A stretch of 64,000 nucleotides of DNA from Pelomyxa schiedti (Eukaryota; Evosea; Pelobiontida; Pelomyxidae). This document shows, one piece after another, positions 11,058-21,518 of this stretch; positions within the stretch are counted from its first letter, which is position 1, and every line of letters begins with the position of its first letter. A program made the position numbers and the translations under genes. The stretch covers positions 1 to 64,000 of the forward strand of contig JAHLWZ010000796.1 of assembly GCA_020536535.1 (NCBI GenBank). Direction: 5' to 3'. The notes under the pieces are model-generated. The model worked only from the letters and a program-made list of their open reading frames with translations, ran no database searches and had not been told where the DNA came from.

Positions 11058-13618
11058 ATGGCTGCTTCGGCGCCGGTTCCCACAAAAACTAGAAAGCGTT
11101 CTCGCTCCGACTCCAACAACCCCGCTCTTACTCCAGAAATTGTGTGCACTGTGTTTTTCTCCTCCTTTTTTTCTAATTGTGGAAGGCCCCGAAACCACCT
11201 GGGCAAGAGCTGGCCTTCATAACTTTGTCTGATGTCAAAATCTATAAATACGGCTCTTATACGGTGAGTGATGTTGGCCTGTTACTTGTCTTACTTTTCC
11301 ATGTGTTTCTATAGATGACTTTGAATATACGCAAAGAGTACAGACAGCAACTGGGCCTGGGAGAACAGGAAGTCGTGGCAGCGGGCTTATCAGGTCACTG
11401 CAAGCGTATGGGGAGATTGCAAGGTATCTATATGCATTTTGAGCAATCTTACGCTGGTTTAATTTCTTAATTTACCCTTTTGAACAGATCCAGAACTTGT
11501 TGTATGCACAATCTGCAATCCCTCAACGCAAGTAGTTTCAATTTCAGAAGCTGATCCATCATTCCGGATCGTCAACGGTCTGGAAAATTACAACTTCGCA
11601 CTGCGAAGTAATTGCACATCTTCTCGGTTTGCATTTTGTTCGTTAACGTGAAATCTCACCTTTTCCTCTTTTTTAGTGACCATCTGAAAGCCTTATTGGT
11701 AATAGAAATTAAAATGGGCTGCATTAGCTTATCGTCTCCGCTATTTGTTCTCAGGGCAAGGAAAAAACGTAGTCTTCCCATTCTCCCGTAATTGTCTAAA
11801 TGGCATGAAAGCCAGCAGACAGACTTCGAGAAGGACAAAAAAATCTGATACAGAAACAGGCATCTGCACAGCTCCTTCAACCCCAGTACTGCCAACGACT
11901 CCAGTACTCCCAACTACTCCGTTACTTGCATCACCCCACAGTTTTCACCATAGGCCACTAACATCTTTATCTGCACCTACCACTCCAACTTCAAATACGC
12001 TACTTCCTCCACCCCCTATACCACCGCTGATCCTTTACACTCCAAATTCGTACTCCACAGCAACTCCTCCCCTTCCAATTCCGCACGTATCACTATACGA
12101 ACTATCCCCGCGCTCTCCCAAGCGCTCCAAGTCACCCAACCATGCTCCGTCACCCCCACAAGGGCGGTCACCAACCATACGGCCAGTAACAACTGGTCTT
12201 TCTCCTTTTTCTCCAATTGGACTCGGCCCCACAAACTCGATTCCAGTAAGTATTCCACCGATACCTCCTCCCCCTGCGAATTCTCTCCCGCCCATGATCA
12301 CAATCACCACACCAACAACCCCAATACCCATCAAAGCAACAGCAAATGCAAATTCCACAGCAATAGCAAGCCCCACACTGTCTCCGATGGGCACAGGAAA
12401 CCAGTTGCTGCCTCTTCCGTCACTTTCGCGATCTCCAACCCCCCCATCAAGCCCCCCTTTTCCGAACTCCACTCACATTTCACCGACTCTTCCTCGCAAA
12501 TCAGGTTCACTAGCACCGCCAATCATGGCAAATCCTCCAATGACATGCAATAACTCCCGGCCGCAGTATCAATCCAGAGATAACCAATACATCAGCTCAC
12601 TCTCACCGAATTCAAACTCAGCCTTCTCAAAGCCCGTCGTCCTACAGCAACTCCTTAATCCGATCTCACAGACGCAACAACAAGCAATCCTCAACAGTCT
12701 TCTGCAGGCATCCGCAAATCCAGCAGAGGCCACAACGCAAGCATTATCAGTGGCCAAGTCGCTCTATTATTCACCGCAATCGCAATCTCAGTCGCAGTCA
12801 CAATCACAGTCGCAATCAACGCTTGAAGTACCGTCGGGCAGCTCACACACTTCCCCAAGTACATCACCACGTGGTCCTCTTCAACAACAAGCCACAAAAT
12901 ATGACGCCATGGTGCACCAACTTCCTCCTTACTTCCAAAAGCTCAATCTCGGCCCAGAGGCTCCTCCCATAACTCCGCCGAGTGCAAGCACCCACCCAAC
13001 ATCAAACGGCACAGAAGAACTACTCGAGAGTCCTTCTTCTCCCCCACTTCGCGGCCAGTCGCCTCCCAACTCAGGGCAGGATCCCATGGAGCGGACTCAC
13101 CCCGCATGTGAGCCCCATGTAGCCCAAGCGCGTGACAGCAATGAATCCACACCCATGGAAGGTAATCCCGATCGCGCATTCTTCGCGGAGAGAGGTGACC
13201 ACCTTGGGTGCGTCACTCGAGCATTGCGTGTGCACATGGCAGAGGAGAGGTGGAAGAGCATGTTCTCGCACTTCTCGGTTCTGGCAAAGAAACTGCCTGG
13301 CATTTCAGATGTTGGGACGGCTGTAATAAGCCCTCCTTCGCCAGGTACTATTTCCCACAGTCACGAGTTTTCCTAAAAACCAAATGTTAACTGGCATATT
13401 TTGCTTGTGCAGGCAACATCAACGCTGGATCTCTTGCAACAATCACGTTCACGGCCACTCCACCTGGAAAAGAACAGCCTCCCTATGTGTCACAAATTGC
13501 CATTGAGCAGTGCATTACGATGTTCTCACTCTACCTGGCCAACGAGATTCCCGCATACCCTAACCTCATGTACCGAGATCTACTTACAGGTCGAATAGTA
13601 GAGGTGTTTCACTTTTAA
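11058..13618 (+). CDS. Large Pro/Ser/Thr-rich protein with basic N-terminus, possibly nuclear
   Basis: Starts MAASAPVPTKTRKRSRSDSN, a likely nuclear-localisation signal. A folded-looking region follows over five short exons: ELAFITLSDVKIYKYGSY, MTLNIRKEYRQQLGLGEQE, VVAAGLSGHCKRMGRLQ and ELVVCTICNPSTQ. Then comes an exon of about 1.6 kb (to 13345) that is almost wholly low complexity: PTTP, SPTPPSS, PPPIPPL and a Gln-Ser tract. It closes with a structured tail, NINAGSLATITFTATPPG and QIAIEQCITMFSLYLANEIP. The junction between about 11608 and 11745 is uncertain; the simplest in-frame solution is an intron of about 120 bases ending before 11729. A sequence-specific transcription factor would fit the layout, but no known DNA-binding family is recognisable. 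Confidence 0.6.
12777..12818 (+). repeat. Gln-Ser dipeptide tract
   Basis: Seven consecutive Gln-Ser codon pairs with mixed CAA/CAG and TCN codons, inside the low-complexity exon. The mixed codons suggest the peptide repeat is old or selected rather than a recent DNA slippage product. Confidence 0.85.
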
Positions 13619-13783
13619 TCTTTTCTTTTTTTTTTTTCTGTTTGCGGTGCCTGCCTCTCCGTGTCCTCTTTCTGCTTTTGTTCTTTTTTTCTACGTGAGA
13701 TCGTGATTTCGCGTGCTTTGACACCTGCAAAAAAAAAAAGAAAACGGTTTATTCGCACATCTTGTTATTTATTTGTAGATCTT

Positions 13784-16700
13784 ATGTTGGGCTGGGTTCT
13801 GCTGGGCGTTGTGTTTGCTGCAGTGTCTGTGGAGACAAAGTCAGCCACTGTGGGGTATCAGCTGCATTCCTTCAACGATCTGCGACAGTGGCCACAATTG
13901 CTCCAGCGGGGTGGTCAGTACTTCAAAGTAGATCCCAATTGGGTTGCGGACAGCACTTGTGAGGAGTTGGGGTTGACGTACGGATCTGGAGGGACTGGGT
14001 GCAACCCTCTTGTACATGACACTCTTGGTAACACTACGCAAGCACATTACTTTGACACTCTGGACACTTTGTTGGATTTCATTGTGAACCCAGATTATAT
14101 TGGTTTCTTTAAAGAGGTTTCACTTCCTGTTGCAACCTGTGAATCTTATTGTGAACTAGGACCAGAGAAAGTACATCTCTTTGTGTCAGAGATACGCTTT
14201 GACCTGCAATGCTACGGATGAAACATCACAACTTGTGATTACTACGTTTAATGAGTTTTTCCAAAAAGCCCAAGAAATTGTTTCTACCAATAACCTTAAC
14301 TTGGAATTTGTGCTGGTATTCTGATACTGTTATATCAATACCAAACACTTTGAAGGATGGATCTCTTACGAACACAGGAAGGGACTGCTTGAAAGCACTA
14401 TGGAATGTAGTTGCACAACCAAAAAAAAAATTACGCTAACTTAACAAGCCATGGGTTGCTTCCTGGGTCCCAGGAAGGTATTATGTTTTGACTTCCACGA
14501 CAACAACTTATAAAATAGAGACCCTTGGGAAGCTGCATTTACAGATAGTATCGAGCGTGGCTATGACTCATTCCAGGTATGCATCTGAAAAGAAATATTG
14601 TACTTTCCACTTGACCATTTATCAGATATTAAATATGGAAGCAGATAAAATGCCTTTAAGATGGCTGAAAGAAATGCAAGATGTCAACTATGGGAAGGTT
14701 GCCTGTATTTGCATAACCAAATAGTCTGATGTTGTTCAGTTTTTAAATGTAAATTACTCTTACCTCATCTGGGAACCTTCCGCCCAAAGAACTATTTTGG
14801 AAATATCTTCCCTGTATCTTGAGGACACCTTACATGATCCTGGGTTCAAGTACTTTACTCCCTTCTCAAACGTAAAAATAACCTACTCAGATTTGCCATA
14901 AATATTGATCCTTCTCGCTTTGAGGTGTACTCATCTCCCAAGTAAGGGAATGTTATTGGCCCATTATTTGCCACTGAGATCTTCATTGAAGTAGTGGTAT
15001 TGGTTGGAATTACGAAGTGACTTCTTTCCCTGCTGAGAGCCCCCGAATTGCTTTAGTACCATCCAACAGTCACCCAGGAAAATATTCCCAATAGCACTAT
15101 AAATATCCAACCCTCTAATGGTGTTTTAGGTACAACTTGGATTTTGTCTGTCTTCTTTGTAGATGGTTCTGCCTTTTACGTTTTCAACTCGACAGATGGA
15201 GTAAGGTTTTTGATCTTATCGAACGAAACTCACTTTATATGGAGATTCTGAAGGATGTCAGCACACCAAAGATTCAATACTCTGGCACTCTACTTCCTGT
15301 TCAACTACCCTCAGACAAGCTTTCACTCTCGATCGTGACTGCTGATGTTATTGATTCAATGCCATCTCTTCTCCTTGTGGACTCCGTTGGCAATTTTTTC
15401 ATTTTCGAAGTTGATGACTCACTTGGCTCACCTGAACTTGTCGAGGTTAGCCTCACTTTTCTGAAGTTTCTCACTTGATGACTTTGCCACAACCAGGTGA
15501 GTTATGGAAATCTCACAACACCAAGAGGGCTTGATGTTTCGGAGTTTACAACTTGCACAATTGTTACTAATCAGGTACATCATATTCCTGCACGCATTTG
15601 TTCATCGGGGGTTGTAGGAAACCTATATTGCAGGACTATTTTCTCATATTAGCTGCCGCCTTGCATTTCAACTGTGGGTACTTGATGAATCCTCAACTCC
15701 AAATACATTGGGATCTGATTCATGCATTTCCGATTCACCTGCTATTAGTTCTTCATTATATGGAATCTATGTAGAGGTACTTTTACATAACCGTCATAAA
15801 AGGAAAAAAAATAATTACACCTTTTTTTTTTTACGGCAGGATGACTTGGAAGGAAGCCAATGTAACCCTGGAACATTATCCATCACTCTTTCTACTTCCT
15901 CTGCAATAGGAGATATCTTATTCGGTTACCTGTGTGTCGATCCCCTTACAGGCAATGTTGTTGACTCCCTTGCTCCAACACCTGTTACAGTGGGACACAA
16001 CCCACAAATTTTACAGTCATCACTTAACAGCAGGCCATTTGTGTATTCTCCTAAAAATTTGGCGAGTCAGCTAACAGAGGGAAAACAGGTTTATGGCCTA
16101 TGATCAAGCGTTCTGCTGGAACACTGAGAGGAGAAATAAAGACGCTGATGGTAATAACGGGCTAATAACCTGCCTTACCTTCTTATAGTTTCTCTGTGTG
16201 ATCTGGAACCCTCGTCCTCAATAGACGGACCTCTGGGATACTCCTATGGATACTTATCTGATTGGATTTATCACGCCAAGGAAAATATAGCTTTCAGTGT
16301 CTGCTCTGAGTCAATATTCCATGGAACATATGATGTTGGGCAAAAACCTTCACTAGCTCTGTTTCAGGATACAGAAGTAACTCCTCCCAGTTCCACATTG
16401 CACCTTCATAATCTCTCACGCAGGAATTTGGCTTTGCTGAGCTACACCAAGGAACGGGTCCTGTTGAAAATGAGCAATGTGGTGCCGCACTTTTCCGCAA
16501 AGACCAAATTATATTGGACAGTTTCACAGTCTATGGTCCAACAATCCAAGGAAAACCGTAATTTATTTAACACCTTAAGTTAAGAAAACACGTAATTTAT
16601 AGAGTGATTCGTTCCTCCCTCGTAGGACTAGAAATTTAAAAAAAAAAAATGATAGGTCAGACCTCCACACAAGCCATCCCCATTGATAGACCATTTGGTT

Positions 16701-16940
16701 GGCATCCAATTGGCCCTGGGGAACGATCTTCACAAGTTCACGCTCTGACTTGTGGGAATCAATGGCGGTCATCATCCCTATTTCACTTATGGACTTATGA
16801 CTTGGATTCGGCACAATACTCCAGAAATGATCTTGAGAGTATGTCCAGAGCTAACAACGAAATGTTTTATTCTTACGTTCTCCAATTATTGGCACTCCGA
16901 ACTTATGGGTGTTTTGTTTCCTTTTTCGGAAAGTGGGTAG
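13784..16940 (+). CDS. Secreted multi-exon protein, possible phosphodiesterase-like barrel
   Basis: Begins MLGWVLLGVVFAAVSVETKS, a good signal peptide. The first mature segment, GYQLHSFNDLRQWPQLLQRG then GQYFKVDPNWVAD, resembles the start of GDPD/PI-PLC-like TIM barrels (His near the first strand, then an acidic cluster), but I cannot place all catalytic residues. Splicing at 14116-14158 joins IGFFKE to DQRKYISLCQRYALTCN. Later exons read WVASWVPGRYYVLTSTTTTY, LSIVTADVIDSMPSLLLVDS, DDLEGSQCNPGTLSITLSTS, GPLGYSYGYLSDWIYHAKEN and, last, GINGGHHPYFTYGLMTWIRH ending FSESG. There are at least ten exons; several between 14700 and 15200 are only partly resolved. Convergent with the HAD-like gene, 45 bases apart. 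Confidence 0.55.
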
Positions 16941-16984
16941 TGATACTTTTGGAGTTTTTTTGGCGTCGTGTAGTGCGTATCCCT

Positions 16985-18305
16985 TCACCATCTGCTTTGT
17001 ATGGCGGCTATGAAGAAGTTCGGTTCCACTGTTTCTAGTAAGTGTGCCTTGACTTGGAATCTGCCGGTGCCAACTCTGGTCACAAGGTCATTCTGGGAGG
17101 CCGGGGCGCATGAACGGAACTGCAACAATGTGGGATCCCAGGACCGCACATCAACTATGCTTGGCAACCCAGGCCGTATGTTGTCATCGAAGAAGATGTG
17201 AGTAGTGTCGGGCGCTGCTCGTAGCCACATGGGCTTTGCTCCATAAACCTCAAAATTAGTATCACGCCAGTAGTAGTAGTCGTCTGAAACCACATGCATC
17301 CCAGATAGTCCTTCCACATAGTCCGCTATAGCGACTTCTCCAGACAAGGGAGCTGCCTCCGCAGAAAGAGAAAGCGTGAAGAAAGGCGGAGTATTCGTTC
17401 TGGTGAGTCTCATCACAGTCTTGTCCAACGGGAAACTTCTGGCTGAGTTTTTTTTTTCCACAAAGAAAAGAAAATGTTGGATCGGATGACTGGAAATAAG
17501 GTGGGCAACCTGGAAACGGTGGAATTTTTCCTTCTCCAAATAGTTGTATGCATTCCAGCAGGTGAACTTCATCAGTTCCATACGTTCGAAATAAAATACA
17601 CCAATCGATTTGGGCTTCTGAATTTTGTTATAAGTTGACAATTCAAAGTTGTCGTTACCAGATTTTATTAGCCAATCAAGAAGATACCAGAAAGAAGGTA
17701 CTACAAAGAAGTAAGGTAATCCATCATCTCCAGGAACAGATAGTACTTCTCTCTCCTGATGCGTTAGAGTTAACAGGGATGGCACCCTATATCTTTAATT
17801 AATTAGTAACATAACCCTCATTAAACACAACAAAAGCGTAGAATGAGCGATTAATTTCTTGTGTTTCGAAAAAAAATTTTTCAACCTTTGGAGACCACAT
17901 TGCCAAAGTGCTATCCGGAACCCGCCACGAACTGAGAATTCTATCATACTGTGGCCTGAGACATGCCCCCACTCCCCTAGCCGTAAAATTCCCCACCATC
18001 TTTTTAAACGCCGCTCTGTTTTCCCGGTACTCAGGCGCCGCTTCAGCAATCTTGTAAAGGCACTCACACGAATCGACGTCAGGGTTCCACAACGAAAACT
18101 TCCAATCGGCATCGCCTTGCCCCACGGGTGGGTCACCACCGCTTCGCTCTCCATCAACAGGCATCGCAGTGCTCGACTTTGATGTCCACAAAAGGCCACT
18201 CAGGTAGGTGTTGATTACATTGGACAGAGAGTCATGATTCGCCGTGTCACAAGTAACACATGTGCCGTTTAGGTCCATGTGCACAACAACCTTCTTTCTC
18301 TTCAT
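16985..18305 (-). CDS. HAD-like protein with DxNxT motif I
   Basis: The N-terminus MKRKKVVVHMDLNGTCVTCD has the shape of HAD-superfamily motif I (hydrophobic strand, then D-x-N-x-T), except that the usual second Asp, the general acid/base, is Asn. The first exon (to about 17850) is cysteine- and acid-rich and includes CECLYKIAEAAPEYRENR. A 40-base intron joins it to VPSLLTLTHQEREVLSVPGD, then HIFFDDNI in the region DTTHIFFDDNIRPGLPSIVD, a plausible motif IV (DD), and the tail LETVEPNFFIAAIQSRW. Retained DD with Asn for the second Asp suggests altered or absent phosphatase activity. An optional intron around 17450-17520 is possible. It lies 90 bases downstream of the radical SAM gene on the same strand. 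Confidence 0.6.
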
Positions 18306-18396
18306 CTCAGGATTTTCGTGGTGCTTTAGGTCTGCAGAAAAGAACGAAGAAATTTTTCTGTGCAGCGAACTGGGCGTTTTTCAGGATTATTGGGCT

Positions 18397-19757
18397 TTAG
18401 GGAATCACTTCGATGGAATTGTTGTAGCGGGGGTAGTGGAATTGCTCTAGGGTTACTCTTCCTGAGGCTATGGCTCGTTGGACGTGTGGTAGGAGGTCCT
18501 CCATGAGCTTGATGATGTGCCTTACGGTTTGGCATACCTCCTGGAACCCTTCTTCACCCCACCAATCAGTTTTGTTGGCGTACAGGCATCTTCCACCACA
18601 CATGTTGAGAATGTCACAAGACAGGCACTTTGGATCAAGTGAAACAGACCGATGAACACTGGATGGCTCAAAGTCTGGGGTTACTTCAGCAAGTGATTTG
18701 AATTCCGGTGCAATGGGGCAGGCTGTGACTTGCCCACCAGTTGTAATGTTGAATGCCTAGCAACATATTATTCACAGGACAACGGTGAAGAACTGAAACC
18801 TTAAAGCCGGCAGAACAACGAATATGGTCCACTCGTCCCCTTGTCAGTAACGACCACAACAGTCCTAAAAACGGGGCGATGCCAAGAACAACACCTGTTG
18901 AAAAGTTCAGTGTTAAAAAACCAACGAGATCTATCACCTCTGTCTAATGCTTCTCGGAATTTTTGGGCCAGAGCGGTGATACCCGGATTGTACGAAGTGT
19001 TTCTCCAACCAAGGAAATCTTCCCATCTTGCGAACATTGGAGAATCCCACAGCACATCCAACTGCCAGTGCACGTGGTCAAATAAACCCAAGCCCAGCAG
19101 ATGGGATACTGCCGGCTCAATTTGATGGCCGTCACTGACTGTCATACGTGCAATAAGGTCTCCCCGGAACCTATGTAGCAGGTGGAGTGGTAAGCCTTAG
19201 GCGGAAAACATCTTGTCACACACCCCCGTTGCCTCAAAAGTGTGATTTCTCGTATAACCTTGGCATAGGTCCCATCGCCACGGTTCCTATCAGTCTCGTG
19301 CTCATCACCATCAATCGACACCAAGACAGCATCCAGAGTCGTGACCATATCGTCGTCCATTGTGTGCAGCAACAGGCCGTTCGTTTGCAGAACGAAAGTA
19401 ACCCCGGAGCCTCTCAGCGCGTCCATTGCCCTCCGCATCAAGGGCAGTCTGATAAGCGGTTCGCCGCCGTAAAAGCAAACAACTGGAGGAGGTGTCTCGC
19501 GTCGCAGTCGTTCAAGTCGCTCGATGTCGTATGCTGCACCAGAGGTAAGAGAAAAAAAATGAGGAGCGATGGCCGGCACGAACACAAAATTTATAACAAG
19601 GACAACAACATCGCGTACTGAGTTCGCGAGGGTGGGGGCTCAGATCTTCCACATCGAACGTATCGTCACTTCCGCAATAGATGCACTTCAAATTACACGT
19701 CTGCGTTAGTGTGACGAACCACAGAGCCCTCTCCTCCTCGTACGTCCCGCTAGCCAT
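18397..19757 (-). CDS. Radical SAM enzyme with C-terminal SPASM-type cysteines
   Basis: The start MASGTYEEERALWFVTLTQT leads directly into CNLKCIYC, the CxxxCxxC cluster that binds the SAM-cleaving 4Fe-4S centre. The SAM-binding GGEPLIRLPLMRRA, VLQTNGLLL and SIDGDEHETDRNRGDGTYA follow in the standard order. The C-terminal region has VTACPIAPEF, then CLSCDILNMCGGRC, a SPASM/twitch-like auxiliary cluster typical of enzymes that modify peptides or proteins. The arrangement recalls archaeal peptide-modifying enzymes of the AF1577 type (from memory). Four exons; the intron acceptor before YDIERLERLRRE restores frame. The chain ends NNSIEVIP. The substrate is unknown. Oxygen-labile clusters suggest a low-oxygen lifestyle, and an archaeal or bacterial origin is inferred. 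Confidence 0.85.
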
Positions 19758-19939
19758 TCGCCTCCCTTGACCAGATCGCGAAGATTTATGACTTTCCGAT
19801 ACCAGAAGCAGATTCGATTCGAATTTGCCGGCCCGGCAAAATTGATTGATTGCGCTCTACAACAATGCAGAGACAGGCGCCGGGTCGCCGTTTGTTTTAC
19901 GAAGACAGTTGCAAGGAACAGGAAAAACTGAAAGCAGAG

Positions 19940-21373
19940 CTAATCGCTTCCTTCTGATGTCGGTGTGCTGCCACTTTCAGACCTCAACAGGTTCCCACAG
20001 CCGGCCCACTTTGTAATGGGATTCAGCATGCGTTCTGCCCGTTTGACAGAGTAAACCGGGGATCCCACCAGTTTACAGAATCTATGGGCCCCTACTTCCC
20101 TTTCCTCATCCTCATCCTCATCCTCATCCTCATCGTCTTCCTCGTCGTCATACCAGGCCACCCATCCTCCATTCTCCCCGTCCCACTGTGCTAGTTTCTT
20201 CCATGGCTTTGGAAGCCTCACTTCGGGTCTCTTGTCTGGCTGTCTTGTTGGAGGAGGCGGATTGATTGGGGCCAATGGCAATGCCGAAGGGGATGACGAT
20301 TTGGTCGTGCAGAATCCAACGTCCATGTTGGAGATAGTGGAGTTGCGGCTGGAGTCCTCCTTGAGAGTCCCAGAGAAATACAGGAACACATTGGTGTAGC
20401 CGGTAGCAATGGAACCGGGGAGTGCAGAGGGGAACCAGATGGAACTGTGGTAAAACCACGTAGTTACGCAGTCATCGGGACCGGTCCGCTTGTACTTGCT
20501 CGACGTGCGGTACCTTATCATCCTGATTGTGCTCCGGAATGACGGACTCAGCTTCGCCTCCTTGAGTCTCAAGTCATCTTCGTTCTCCGCCATGGGCAGC
20601 AGCGACGAGTGAGCCAAATCGTACTCCCAGCTGATCTTGTCTCTTGTAGCTTGTATGAACGCAGCGAGGGCGTCAAGCTCGGATAGCATCGGGTGTGGTA
20701 TCTCCCGCGCCTGTCCCCTTCCCGCCCCAGCCTTGACTCTGTAGGTGAGGGAGCATGGAGGTGCGTAGGTGTTAAGCAGAGCCCTGCCTGCGAACACAAT
20801 ACTGGCGCGCTGGCAGGCGGCCAGGCAAGTGCGTGAGCACAGCGCGAATGACATGAGTGAGGCGCAGGGGGTCGCCGGCTGCCGCTTCCATGGTGGTTTG
20901 ACAGCCGGTTCTGTGTGTGGGTGAGCCTGAGGTTTGGGTTGGGGTTTGCTGAGTTGAATGGGTTGGAGGTTCCCAGCAACCATGAGGTTACGTTGCAGGA
21001 TAGCAATTTGAAGGTTAAAATCAGAAGCACAACCAGGGATCAAAGGAGCAGGAGGAAGCCAAGCAAGGCTAGCTGGCTCGTAACCAAGAACACAAGCGGG
21101 AGCATCACCAGGGGCGAGAGAAGCAGAAACAGAACCAGACGCAGAGGTAGAAGTGGAACTAGAACTAGAAGCAGAGCCGAAAGGGGGCAAAACCAGCAAT
21201 TTTGCAATGATGGCGAGAACGTCAAGGGGCAGGACCACGTCCATCGAAGGAGGTGGTCGGGGCTGTGCCTCGTACGTTTTGGCGTCATTTGTTGCGCTTG
21301 GCAGTTGCGACACTCTTCGTCGCTTTGTTTCGATCGGAACCTGTGGCTCTTGCGTCTGATTTCGGCTTCGCAT
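19940..21373 (-). CDS. Intronless F-box-like or low-complexity protein
   Basis: Single exon, 477 residues from the first ATG (MRSRNQTQEPQVPIETKRRR). Near residue 44 is a short F-box-like helix, MDVVLPLDVLAIIAKLLVLP, followed after a Ser-rich loop by CASLMSFALCSRTCLAACQR, which could be the rest of the motif (leucine-rich start, later serine/cysteine helix). The middle contains MIRYRTSSKYKR and WFYHSSIWFPSALPGS. The C-terminal third has an acidic run (about 20104-20150) and the tail SGSTPTSEGSD. If the F-box reading is right, the protein would recruit a substrate to an SCF ubiquitin ligase. The insertion of about 100 residues inside the motif makes this uncertain. It is the first of four intronless genes in a row. 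Confidence 0.6.
   Translation of the reverse strand: MRSRNQTQEPQVPIETKRRRVSQLPSATNDAKTYEAQPRPPPSMDVVLPLDVLAIIAKLLVLPPFGSASSSSSTSTSASGSVSASLAPGDAPACVLGYEPASLAWLPPAPLIPGCASDFNLQIAILQRNLMVAGNLQPIQLSKPQPKPQAHPHTEPAVKPPWKRQPATPCASLMSFALCSRTCLAACQRASIVFAGRALLNTYAPPCSLTYRVKAGAGRGQAREIPHPMLSELDALAAFIQATRDKISWEYDLAHSSLLPMAENEDDLRLKEAKLSPSFRSTIRMIRYRTSSKYKRTGPDDCVTTWFYHSSIWFPSALPGSIATGYTNVFLYFSGTLKEDSSRNSTISNMDVGFCTTKSSSPSALPLAPINPPPPTRQPDKRPEVRLPKPWKKLAQWDGENGGWVAWYDDEEDDEDEDEDEDEEREVGAHRFCKLVGSPVYSVKRAERMLNPITKWAGCGNLLRSESGSTPTSEGSD
20104..20150 (-). repeat. Asp/Glu-coding hexanucleotide repeat
   Basis: Five or more copies of a six-base unit (plus-strand TCATCC) followed by imperfect TCN repeats. 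They code an alternating Asp/Glu run in the gene at 19940. It is nearly pure at the DNA level, so probably length-variable. Confidence 0.8.
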
Positions 21374-21518
21374 TTCTTTTGAAAAAGACAAAGGAAAAAA
21401 AATTATTGTCGCTCTAGCCTTTGTATAGTGTTTAATTTCTTTTGAAAAAGAGAACCTTTACCTGCCCTACTACAGGGTATTTCTCGAGCTAATTCAAGTC
21501 ATAACAAGCAAATCTACA

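Noticed and set aside
13661-13783. Upstream extension of the secreted protein before 13784
   Set aside because: The additional codons begin without an ATG and include a basic low-complexity run; the ATG at 13784 begins a clear signal peptide.
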